A DNA stretch of 64,000 bases from Thiocapsa sp. Its GTDB lineage: Bacteria > Pseudomonadota > Gammaproteobacteria > Chromatiales > Chromatiaceae. The translations under genes and the position numbers were made by a program. The stretch's first letter is position 1, and every line of letters starts with the position of its first letter. Below the pieces are notes generated by a model that saw only the letters and a list, made by a program, of their open reading frames with translations, searched no databases and had not been told where the DNA came from. The stretch covers positions 2,046,001-2,110,000 of the forward strand of contig NZ_CP073760.1 of NCBI RefSeq assembly GCF_018399035.1, in the 5' to 3' direction. This document shows positions 63,986 through 64,000 of the stretch, piece by piece.

Positions 63986-64000
63986 CTAGAGCACCTCCGT

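Overview
The window reads as a chromosomal stretch of a GC-rich gammaproteobacterium, most likely a purple sulfur bacterium (Chromatiaceae). Three things point there: a secreted Gly/Tyr/Pro-rich sulfur-globule-type protein (5423-5752, minus), a decayed piece of bchE, the anaerobic Mg-protoporphyrin ester cyclase gene (59784-60190), and ordinary gammaproteobacterial housekeeping genes (tamAB, Mla-type lipid transport, nikR, trkA/trkH). No rRNA, tRNA or CRISPR array was found.

Layout. 1-5.2 kb: tamB (runs off the left edge), tamA, a copper-chaperone-like protein, glucokinase. 5.4-6.3 kb: sulfur globule protein with a perfect FNR-type box upstream, and a divergent 57-residue peptide gene with its own promoter and terminator. 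6.3-11.5 kb: mlaEFD-like operon, CbiM/NikM-like permease, DUF2076 protein, nikR. 11.7-18.1 kb: transglutaminase / alpha-E / ATP-grasp operon, trkA, a patatin remnant, trkH. 18.1-24.3 kb: a decay zone with a class II ribonucleotide reductase that has lost its centre, a DDE insertion sequence, IS21-like end repeats, a mazE-mazF-hdeA-like operon, and broken fadI and fadJ upstream of an intact acyl-CoA synthetase. 26.5-33.8 kb: galE, glycosyltransferase, coiled-coil protein, DUF4139 protein, toxin-antitoxin and TRAP remnants, a Uma2 nuclease and a shikimate-dehydrogenase-like gene.

34-47 kb is a mobile-element cluster. Two nearly identical group II introns (A 34224-37436, plus; B 39842-41872, minus) face each other around a single secreted protein with Asp-box, dockerin-like and fibronectin III regions. 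Intron A is split by an IS630 element. Both sit in matching remnants of an older group II intron. A third, unrelated group II intron (C) follows, with toxin-antitoxin pairs and a ~340-bp duplicated segment. 47-54 kb is a TetR-controlled RND efflux operon split by an IS1111-type element. 54-60 kb holds remnants of dnaE2, an IS1182-like transposase, a porin and bchE around an intact MacB-like ABC exporter operon. The window ends in a minus-strand cluster (61.3-64 kb) of an MksE-like protein, a kleisin-like protein and a stand-alone TOPRIM protein, which looks like an unusual relative of the MksBEFG/Wadjet plasmid-defence condensins.

Two threads run through the whole window. First, at least six dispersed palindromic repeat families occur, several touching stop codons or serving as insertion targets. 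Second, several reading frames (tamB, trkH, the three intron proteins, a porin) are broken in the same way, by one missing base in a short G/C run. This must be separated from real decay, because it could be a sequencing artefact.
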